A stretch of 64,000 bases of DNA from Crocinitomix sp. Its GTDB lineage: Bacteria > Bacteroidota > Bacteroidia > Flavobacteriales_D > Crocinitomicaceae. The notes under the pieces were generated by a model that worked only from the letters and a program-made list of their open reading frames with translations, did no database searches and was not told where the DNA came from. The stretch lies in contig WTCE01000089.1 in NCBI GenBank assembly GCA_013138735.1, positions 1 through 64,000 of the forward strand, given 5' to 3'. This document shows positions 8,782 to 18,500 of this stretch, piece after piece (position 1 is the first letter of the stretch; each line of letters begins with the position of its first letter). The position numbers were made by a program, and so were the translations under genes.

Positions 8782-9490
8782 ATGCATTCTTGAATTCTTG
8801 AATGAGTTTATCAACTAGCAAAGGAATTTTTTCAGTAGCTGTACCTTGAAAATGTTCGAATTGTTGATCACCTAGCGGTAAATTATTTGGATCAACCAAA
8901 AACTTGACGGAATTATCAGGGCATGCATATCTTAATCCTGCCGCAGGATACACGTTTAAAGAAGTACCAACAACAATTAAGATGTCACAATGACTCATTA
9001 TTTCTTCGGCGTCTAACATACGCGGTACCGCCTCTCCAAACCACACAATATGTGGACGCATTTGATGTCCGTCCGGAGTTAAATCCCCCATTTTGATATC
9101 CCCATTTATTGGGTAAAGATGGATGTCGTTCAAAACGCTTCTGCCTTTTAAAATTTCGCCGTGTAAGTGTAAAACGTTTTTAGAACCAGACCGTTCATGC
9201 AAGTCATCAATGTTTTGAGTGATAATTTCTACATTAAAATGCTTTTCTAGCTCTGCCAAGGCGTAATGTGCTTTATTTGGCTCTGATGCAAGAACTTGCG
9301 TTCTGCGGGCGTCATAAAATGAAAGCACGAGTTCTGAATTTCTGTGCCATGCATCAATTGTAGCCACTTCGTTTAGGTCATACTTTTCCCATAAGCCGTC
9401 AGTATCTCTAAAAGTACCCAGGCCACTTTCGGCGCTTATTCCAGCACCGCTAAGAATGACGATTTTTTTTTCAGATTTATTCACGTTCAA
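8780..9490 (-). CDS. cobB: Sir2-family NAD-dependent protein deacylase
   Basis: A 236-residue cytoplasmic sirtuin of normal bacterial length. NAD-binding GAGISAESG is at 15-23, TQNIDDLHER at 91-100, the catalytic His110 in LHLHGE, and VGTSL at 174-178. Y59 and R62 form the YxxR pair that in class III (SIRT5/CobB-like) sirtuins recognises acidic acyl groups, so desuccinylase/demalonylase activity is plausible. The usual zinc cysteines are absent: the segment after His110 has none, which I recall as common for Bacteroidota members of this class. It stands alone and converges with the small T9SS cargo. Confidence 0.92.
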   Translation of the reverse strand: MNVNKSEKKIVILSGAGISAESGLGTFRDTDGLWEKYDLNEVATIDAWHRNSELVLSFYDARRTQVLASEPNKAHYALAELEKHFNVEIITQNIDDLHERSGSKNVLHLHGEILKGRSVLNDIHLYPINGDIKMGDLTPDGHQMRPHIVWFGEAVPRMLDAEEIMSHCDILIVVGTSLNVYPAAGLRYACPDNSVKFLVDPNNLPLGDQQFEHFQGTATEKIPLLVDKLIQEFKNA

Positions 9491-9610
9491 GTAGGCTTTT
9501 TACCACCACTAATTTAGGGATTAAAATTAAATTTAGAGAAGACCTTTGTTATTTAAGCCGCCACATGCCTATTCCTAGCTTTTTATGCTGACTTTTCCGC
9601 TATATTTTTT

Positions 9611-9618
9611 TATATTTG
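9611..9618 (+). promoter_or_regulatory. -7 element upstream of malic enzyme
   Basis: TATATTTG fits TAnnTTTG and lies 26 bases before the chosen ATG at 9645. The -33 region is not convincing. Confidence 0.45.
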
Positions 9619-9644
9619 CCAGCTTAATCAAAAGGGAGATATTA

Positions 9645-11912
9645 ATGGCCAAAATCAGAAAACAGGACGCATTAGATTACCATTCAAATGGTCGTCCAGG
9701 TAAGATAGAGGTTGTGCCAACAAAGCCGTATAGTTCTCAACGCGATTTATCGTTGGCCTATTCGCCCGGTGTTGCTGATCCATGTTTGGCAATTGCTGAA
9801 AATAAGGCAGATGTTTACAAATATACTGCTAAAGGAAATTTAGTAGCCGTTATTTCAAACGGGACTGCTGTTCTAGGTTTGGGGAATATTGGGCCAGAGG
9901 CGTCAAAGCCAGTGATGGAAGGAAAAGGGCTTTTGTTCAAGATATTCGCAGATATTGATGTATTTGATATTGAAGTGGATGCAAGTGATCCTGAATTGTT
10001 CATTTCAACTGTTAAAGCAATTGCGCCAACTTTTGGCGGAATAAATTTAGAAGACATTAAAGCACCAGAGGCTTTTGAGATTGAACGCAGATTAAAAGAG
10101 GAATTGGACATTCCGATCATGCATGACGATCAACATGGAACGGCAATTATTTCAAGTGCAGCATTATTGAATGCCTTGGAATTAGCAGAAAAAGAAATTT
10201 CAAAAGTAAAAATAGTAGTTGTGGGTGCAGGTGCCGCAGCTTTTTCTTGTGCAAAATTGTATTTAGCACTTGGCGCAAGATTAGAAAACATCTTCATGTA
10301 TGACAGTAAAGGATTATTGTCGAAATTACGTGACGATTTAGATCAATATAAATCTGAGTTTGCGGTTCATGACAAGGACGTTACATTAGTGGATGCTATG
10401 AAAATGGCGGATGTGTTTTTAGGCTTGTCAAAGGGAGGTATTATTTCTAAAGAAATGGTAAAATCCATGCCAAGCAAAGCAATTGTATTTGCATTGGCAA
10501 ATCCAGATCCTGAAATTTCATATAGTGATGCCATTTCTGTCCGCAAAGACATTATAATGGCAACTGGCCGTTCGGATAATCCAAATCAAGTGAATAATGT
10601 ATTGGGTTTCCCCTTTATTTTTAGAGGAGCGCTAGATGTTAGAGCAACAACTATTAATGAGGAAATGAAATTGGCTGCCGTTCATGCAATTGCAAATTTG
10701 GCAAAAGAACCCGTACCGGAAGAAGTGAACGAGGCTTATGGAGAAAAGAATATATCTTTTGGATTTGAACAAATTATTCCAAAACCATTAGATTCTAGAT
10801 TAATTACATCAGTCTCTCCTGCGGTTGCTAGAGCAGCAATGGAATCTGGCGTAGCGCAAAGACCAATTGAAGATTGGGAAGCCTATGAATTTGAATTATT
10901 ACGCAGACTGGGATTAGATAATAAGCTCATCAACGTACTGACTGAAAAAGCAATTAAAAATCCGAAAAAGGTGGTTTTTGCCGAAGCGGATCATTATAAG
11001 ATTTTAAAGGCGGCACATATAGCCGAGGAAGAAGGATATGCCCAACCAATTTTATTGGGACGTAAGAAAAAAATTGCAGAGCTAATTGAAGAATTTGGCT
11101 TAGAATTTGAAAATGCAATTATTATCGATCCGAAAGAAGATGGTGAAATTGGTAAATGTGAGGAGTTTGGTAAGATTTTCTTCGAAAAACGCCAACGGAA
11201 AGGATTTACATTACACGAGGCATGCAAAATTATGCGAGAGCGTAATTATTTTGGTGCAATGATGGTAGAAACAGGTATGGCAGATGCCTTGATTTCTGGG
11301 ATTACTCGAAATTATAGAGATGTGATTCGTCCAGCATTGCAGGTAGTAGGGACGCAAGAAGGAGTTGGTAAAGTAGCTGGTATGTATGTGCTAGTTACCA
11401 AACGTGGACCTTTGTTTTTGGCAGATACAACTGTTAATTTTGATCCAACGGCTGAAGAATTGGCAGAAATCACGAATATGGTCGCTAAAAAAGTGCGACA
11501 ATTAAATGGGCAGCCAAGAATAGCATTGTTGTCATATTCTAATTTTGGATCATCACCTGGTGTTGATGCGAATAAAATGAATTTGACTCGTAAAATAATT
11601 AAGGAGAGATATCCGCATCTAATAGTGGACGGTGAAATTCAAGCAAACTTTGCATTGAATACTGAAATGCGAATGGAAAAATTTGCGTTTTCTACTTTGG
11701 GAAATAAAAGTGTAAATACGTTAATATTCCCAAATCTGTCTGCAGGAAATATAGCCTATAAATTATTGCAAGAAATGAATGAGGATGTGGATGCTATTGG
11801 ACCTATTTTATTAGGGATAAAGAAATCCGTTCACGTATTACAATTGGGAAGTACTGTTCGAGAAATTTCTAATATGGTGAAAATCGCCGTGGTAGACGCA
11901 CAAACGAAATAA
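9645..11912 (+). CDS. maeB: NADP-dependent malic enzyme with phosphotransacetylase-like C-terminus
   Basis: A 755-residue cytoplasmic enzyme that converts malate to pyruvate with production of NADPH and CO2. It has the MaeB layout: N-terminal malic domain (about 1-160, with SLAYSPGVADPC), NAD(P)-binding domain (about 160-400, VVVGAGAAAFSC), and a C-terminal phosphate acetyl/butyryltransferase domain (about 425-750) that in this family is regulatory. The ATG at 9645 is chosen because it begins the conserved AKIRKQDALDYH N-terminus and follows a purine-rich AAAGGGAGA; an upstream in-frame ATG would overlap the -7 element. It ends 4 bases before ruvA, implying co-transcription with ruvA and perhaps sprA, an order I know from other Flavobacteriia. 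Confidence 0.94.
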   Translation: MAKIRKQDALDYHSNGRPGKIEVVPTKPYSSQRDLSLAYSPGVADPCLAIAENKADVYKYTAKGNLVAVISNGTAVLGLGNIGPEASKPVMEGKGLLFKIFADIDVFDIEVDASDPELFISTVKAIAPTFGGINLEDIKAPEAFEIERRLKEELDIPIMHDDQHGTAIISSAALLNALELAEKEISKVKIVVVGAGAAAFSCAKLYLALGARLENIFMYDSKGLLSKLRDDLDQYKSEFAVHDKDVTLVDAMKMADVFLGLSKGGIISKEMVKSMPSKAIVFALANPDPEISYSDAISVRKDIIMATGRSDNPNQVNNVLGFPFIFRGALDVRATTINEEMKLAAVHAIANLAKEPVPEEVNEAYGEKNISFGFEQIIPKPLDSRLITSVSPAVARAAMESGVAQRPIEDWEAYEFELLRRLGLDNKLINVLTEKAIKNPKKVVFAEADHYKILKAAHIAEEEGYAQPILLGRKKKIAELIEEFGLEFENAIIIDPKEDGEIGKCEEFGKIFFEKRQRKGFTLHEACKIMRERNYFGAMMVETGMADALISGITRNYRDVIRPALQVVGTQEGVGKVAGMYVLVTKRGPLFLADTTVNFDPTAEELAEITNMVAKKVRQLNGQPRIALLSYSNFGSSPGVDANKMNLTRKIIKERYPHLIVDGEIQANFALNTEMRMEKFAFSTLGNKSVNTLIFPNLSAGNIAYKLLQEMNEDVDAIGPILLGIKKSVHVLQLGSTVREISNMVKIAVVDAQTK

Positions 11913-11916
11913 GAAA

Positions 11917-12492
11917 ATGATTACACATTTAAATGGCCGCCTCATTGAAAAAACACCAACACATATTGTTGTTGAATGCGCAGGAGTTGGCTATTTTGTG
12001 AAAATTAGTTTAAATACTTACTCGAAAATTGGGGCGGATGAAAGCATCAAAATTTTCACGCAATTACAAGTAAGAGAAGATGCACACACTTTATATGGTT
12101 TTCACGAATTAAAAGAACGTGAAATGTTTAATCATTTGATTTCTGTTTCAGGAATTGGAGCAAACACAGCGGTTATAATGCTGTCTGCTTTAACACCAAA
12201 TGAAATAGCAGCAGGAATTGTAGGAGAGGATGTGGGTTTAATACAAAGTATAAAAGGAATTGGTGCAAAAACAGCACAACGCGTTATCCTTGATTTGAAA
12301 GACAAGGTTATAAAATCTGATTTTGGAACAGAAAATATTGTCCTGGTAAACAATACAAACCAAAATGATGCGTTAACTGCTTTGTTGTCTTTAGGTTTTG
12401 ATAAAAAAAGAGCCGAAAAAGCCATCAAAAATATAGTGACAGAGGACCAAACTGTTGAAGAAATTATTAAGCAGGCCCTGAAGGTCCTGTAA
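11917..12492 (+). CDS. ruvA: Holliday junction branch-migration protein RuvA
   Basis: A 191-residue DNA-repair protein. It has the N-terminal OB-fold (about 1-64), two helix-hairpin-helix motifs (SVSGIGANTA near 80, IKGIGAKTAQR near 115) and a small C-terminal domain (about 145-191) that contacts RuvB. RuvA tetramers bind four-way junctions and load the RuvB motor. It sits 4 bases behind the malic enzyme gene and 92 bases ahead of sprA; the ruvA-sprA order is typical of Bacteroidota. No ruvB is seen here. Confidence 0.95.
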   Translation: MITHLNGRLIEKTPTHIVVECAGVGYFVKISLNTYSKIGADESIKIFTQLQVREDAHTLYGFHELKEREMFNHLISVSGIGANTAVIMLSALTPNEIAAGIVGEDVGLIQSIKGIGAKTAQRVILDLKDKVIKSDFGTENIVLVNNTNQNDALTALLSLGFDKKRAEKAIKNIVTEDQTVEEIIKQALKVL

Positions 12493-12584
12493 ACTGAAAC
12501 CGCATGTTTTGAATATTTATTACAACACGCCCTGTGATTATTCCTAACATCAAAAATTCTGTGTAAAGCCAGAATATTTGTAAC

Positions 12585-15500
12585 ATGAAAAGAAGTTTTT
12601 TAATATTATTTACATTGAGTTGTGCACTGAATCTCCTAGCAAATAGCGAGAATATTGGTGACGGTGTACTCACTTACGAGATAGCGACAGATTCACCAAA
12701 AGTGGATATGCCTTTCCCTATTTACGACTATCAAGATTATACGGATCGTAGGAATTCTATGATTGATCTAAAGGATCCGGCAAACTTGAATACGGACATT
12801 GTCTATAATCCTGAAACAGGGACTTATGAAATTGTACAGAAGATTGGAAACCAATATTACAGGTATCCAACTTCAATGACACAGGCGGAATACATAGAAT
12901 ATCAAAGAAAAAAGGCAGAAAAAGAAGTTTGGCTAGAAAAAGTTGATGCAACAAATGATAATGCACGTGGCGTAATTCCTCCATTAAAAGTGGGAGGAGA
13001 AGCCTTTGATGTGATTTTTGGTGGAGATGAAATTAATATTCGTCCGCAAGGGTCAGCAGAACTTTCTTTTGGGGTGAATGTTTCGCGATATGATAATCCT
13101 GCATTACCTGAACGCCAAAGAAGAGTTGCAACATTTGACTTTCAACAACAAATTCAGTTAAATATGGTGGGGCAAATTGGTGATAAACTGAAATTAACCA
13201 TTAGCCAAAATACTGAAGCAACATTCAATTTCCAAAATCAGGTTAAAATTGAATATACTGGTTATGAAGATGAGATTATTCAAAAAATTCAAGCGGGTAA
13301 CGTTAGTCTGCCTTTAAACACAACGCTAATTCAAGGTTCTCAAAGTTTATTCGGTATTCGAACAGATTTAAAATTTGGTGCTTTAACCGTTCAAACAATT
13401 CTATCCCAACAAAAAGGTAAACGCCAAGAAATTAATGTTGCTGGTGGTGCTCAAGTTCAAGATTACGAAGTGCGCGTAGATAACTACGAAGCCAATAAAC
13501 ACTATTTCTTAAACTATTATCACCGCGAGCATTATGATGAGGCCATGCAAACCATGCCCATTGTAAATTCTCCTATTAACGTAACGAAGATTGAGGTTTG
13601 GGTTACAAACCGAATTAACCGAGTGGAGGACACACGTAATGTAATTGCCTTTACCGATTTAGGAGAAGGGGATGTAGAGAATTTACAGGGTGGACCAACA
13701 ACCATAGGTGATGATTTACCAAGAAATGGTGCGAATAATTTATATGCTGAATTAAAATCAAATCCGGCCATTCGTGGTTTTTCAACTGCAGTAAGTGCTC
13801 TTTCGGTAATAGGGGGTAGTCCTGGGCCATTTGCACAATCAGTGCATTATGAAAAAGTTGAGAATTCTCGAAGATTGAGTGAGCAAGAGTATACTTATAA
13901 TGCACAATTAGGTTTCGTATCATTAAAATCTCCATTGAATCAAGATGAGGTTTTGGGGGTTGCTTATCAATACACAGTTAATGGTAGAACATTCCAAGTG
14001 GGTGAATTTTCAACTGATGTTCCAGTAGAAGAAGGATCTAAAAGTGCTTTAATCTTAAAACTATTGAAACCAACCATTATCAATCCTAAAAACAAAACAT
14101 GGGATTTGATGATGAAAAACGTTTATTCGATTGGCGCTTATCAAGTAAGCCCAGGTGACTTTACATTTGATGTTTGGTACAACAATCCATTAACAAGTGT
14201 AAACGTTAACTATTTACCTTATGCAGGCGTAGATGATATTCTTCTAATGCAACAGTTAGATTTAGATCGTTTAAACCTGAATCAAGATTTGTATTCTGAT
14301 GGACGTTTTGATTTTGTAGCTATCCGCTATGAGGGGAATCGCGCAATAAATGGAGGTACAGTAGACCCAAGAACAGGACGTGTATACTTTACCACAATTG
14401 AGCCGTTTGGTCAAACCTTAAGAGGTAAGCTAGAAGGTGTGTCAGAGCCTCTTGCACCAATTCAAATTGATGGAATCGTTTTTGACGAATTGTATGATTC
14501 AACTAAAACAGCCGCACAGCAAATACCGAGTAAAAACAGGTATAGTATTAAAGGAAGTTATAAATCATCTGTAAGTTCTGAGATTTCGTTAAACTCTTTA
14601 AACATTCCTGAAGGAAGTGTAACGGTTACAGCCGGAGGAGCGAAACTACAAGAAGGAGTAGATTATACGGTAGATTATAATTTAGGCCGCGTAAAAATTC
14701 TAAATCAAGGAATTCTAGAGTCGCAAACGCCAATTAAAGTTCAATTGGAAAGTAATTCATTATTTGGATTCCAATCAAAATCACTTGTTGGAGCGCACTT
14801 TAATTACGAAATTAATAAAGACTTTAATATTGGTGCTACCATCATGAACTTGACGGAAAAACCATTAACACAAAAGGTGAACATTGGTGATGAACCAATT
14901 AGCAATTCAGTAGTCGGAACAGATATTAGCTATCGTACAGATGCTCCTTTTTTAACCAAATTAGTTGACTTTTTACCAATAATCAGTACAAAAGAAAAAT
15001 CAACCATTACCGCTTATGGTGAATTTGCTTACCTCATTCCAGGAACGCAACGTGCCATTAGTAAAGAAGGGATTTCATATATAGATGGTTTTGAAGGAAG
15101 TCAAAGTGCGATTGATATTAAACAATTTCAAACGTGGCGATTGGCTTCAATACCTCAAGGGCAAACGGATTTATTTCCAGAAGCTTCAATCAAAACAGGA
15201 ACAGCAGCTGGGTTCAATCGTTCGCACTTATCATGGTATCAAGTTGATCCGTCTACCTTCTATCAAAACTCAAGCACTACGCCAGATCATATCAAGGATA
15301 ATGCTGCGATTTTAGAGAATTCTCAACAGCACCAATTGGAGCAAAATGACCTTTTCCCTCAATCCAATCCACCGCAAGGAACATTAAATAACATTCCGGT
15401 ACTTGATTTAGCTTATTACCCGCAAGAAAGAGGGCCTTATAATTACGACACATCTAATACGAATGTTTTAACTGATGGTTCATTTTCAAATCCTGAAGAT

Positions 15501-18500
15501 CGTTGGGCAGGGATTATGCGTGCATTAACAACTACAAATTTTGAAACGGCAAACGTACAATTCATTCAGTTCTGGTTATTGGATCCTTTTAATGATGATG
15601 CAACAGATTCTGGAGCAGTCAATTTATCTGGTGGAGACCTTTACTTTAACCTTGGAAATATCTCGGAAGATGTATTGCCAGATTCTAGAAAAAGTTTTGA
15701 AAATGGTTTACCAACAGGTCCAACAGTTGCCGATCCGAGTGATTTTGATACAACGGCATGGTCTGTCGTATCTAATGAACAAGTTATTGTAAATGCTTTT
15801 GATAATAACTCTTCATCAAGAATATATCAAGATGTGGGCTTAGATGGATTTAGTGATGCTGGTGAGGTTAGTTATTTCACGAAATTCATTGATTGGGTTG
15901 GTTCAAGCACTATGACGGGTGATGCAAAAGGCAAATTATTGAATGATCCATCATCAGATAATTATAATTATTACCGAGATGACGATTCAGATGCAGCACT
16001 GCATGATATTGTACGACGATATAAGTATTATAACGGAACTGAAGGAAATTCAGCGACTCCTGATGTCTCTAACACCTTAAATGCTGATGGTTACCCAACA
16101 AGAGGAACACAAACACCAGATATTGAAGATTTAAATCAAGATAATAACTTGAGTGAATCAGAAAGCTATTTCCAATACCGTGTAAGTTTACGTCCATCTG
16201 ATTTGCAAGTGGGACAAAACTTTGTGACCAACAAGCAAGAGGTTGTAATAAATGACGTTACTGGTAAAAAAGAAGATTGGTATCAATTTAAAATTCCAAT
16301 CGAAAATCCAGAATCAATTATTAACGGAATTTCAGATTTTAGATCTATCCGTTTCATGCGTATGTTCATGAATAATTTTGATCATGAAGTGGTATTGCGA
16401 TTTGCAAAATTAGAGTTAATTCGTGGTGAGTGGAGAAAGTACTTATTCAATTTAAATGAGCCAGGTGAAGTTATTCAGGATGATCCAAATTCAACTGAAT
16501 TTAATTTAGCTGCGGTTAACTTAGAGGAAAACGAAGGTAAATTCCCAGTAGCATACGTTATTCCTCCAGGAATTATACGTGAGCAAGACAATGGATCAAT
16601 CAACTTAAGACAATTGAACGAGCAAGCATTATCAATGGAGATTTGCGGCTTAAAAGATGGAGAAGCACGCGCTTCCTATAAAAACGTTCAATTTGATGTC
16701 AGGTCCTATAAAAAGCTAAAAATGTTTGTCCACGGCGAACAACAATATAGGACAGGCTGGGCTACTGATGATTTAAAGGATGATCAATTAACAGTTTTCA
16801 TTCGTTTGGGGACAGACTTTGAAGACAATTACTACGAATTTGAGATGCCTTTAAAAGTGACCGATTACGACCCGGTAACGGGCTTGGCTTCAACAGCAAC
16901 AGGTGCGGCAGATTTGATATGGCCTGAGGCAAATAATATGGAAATTGTGTTTGATTCTTTACTCAATTTGAAGATTAGAAGAAACGATACTAATATACCT
17001 ACGACAATTGAATATATTCAAAATTTATTACCAGATGAATTTGGTGTAGTACGACGTATAAAAGTAAAAGGTAATCCGAACTTACAAGGAATGAAAACCA
17101 TTATGATTGGGGTTCGTAATCCAGGAAAAGATACCGGTCACCCTTGGCAATTGAATGAGGATGGTATGGATAAATGTGCTGAGGTTTGGGTGAACGAATT
17201 GCGCTTAACAGATTTCGATCAAAAGGGAGGTTGGGCTTCAACTGCACGAGTAAATGTGCAAATGGCTGATTTTGCCAGTGTTAATCTATCTGGTAATTAT
17301 TCAACTCCAGGATGGGGAAGTATTGAAAAGAAAGTAAGTGAAAGACAGCGTGATACGCAAATGGGCTTTGATGTTTCGTCTAATATGGAACTGGGTCAGT
17401 TTTTCGGACGTAAAATGAACTTACAAATTCCATTTTATATTGGATATTCTGCCAGTATTATTGAACCAGAATTTGACCTTTTGGCACCTGATATTAGACT
17501 GAAAAGCTATTCAGACGAAGAGCGAAAGGAAAAAGCGAGATTTTCAAGGGATGCCGTTATAAGGCGATCATATAACTTCACCAATGTAAGGCGTGAACGA
17601 ACCGCTGGGAAAGAAATTCACTTCTGGGATATTGAAAACTGGTCGGCAAGTTATTCTTATAATGAGATTGAATTGCGCGATATTAATACAGACCATGATA
17701 TAACAAAGACATACCGTGGTGGATTAACCTATAACTATTCGAAAAAACCATTGCACATTGAACCATTCAAGAAAAGTAAATTCTTGAAAAAGTCAAAATG
17801 GTTTGGGTTAATCAAAGATTTCAATTTCTATATTGGTCCAAAATCGGTCGGGTTTAATACAGAACTTTCGCGCTTATATAACGAACGTGAAAACCGGAAC
17901 GCTTTGGATACAAATTTCCAATTCAAACCAACCTATCTGAAAAATTTCAATTGGACACGGAATTACGACTTGAAGTATGATATATCAAAAAACATCAAGT
18001 TTTCATTCTCTGCTTCAAACCGCTCAATTATTTTAGAACCAGAAGGGATTATTGACGGAAATGTAAGTGCAGATCAGAATTTAGAGACCTATAATAATTA
18101 TCAATTGTTCAAAACGAGTATTCGAAGCGCATTGGAGCCATTTGATGGAGATGATGTTAAGTTTGGAGGATTCGCACTTAATTACGGACATAATTATGAT
18201 ATCTCATACAAGATTCCTTTTGATAAATTACCACTCACCAATTGGATAACAGCCAATGTGAAAATGAGAAGTAGTTATGATTGGATGCGTGCGCCACTTT
18301 CATTACCTGAATTGGGTAATACGGTGCAAAATGCGAGAAACTTCACTGTTAACGGTCAGGTAAACATGGTCACACTTTATAATAAGGTTGGTCTTTTACG
18401 AAAAATCAATAACGACGGTAAAGGTGGACGTGGTGGACGTGGAGCTGCTCCGCAGCAAAATGGAGCAGACAAAGGTAAAGATAAGGAGAAGGACAAAAAA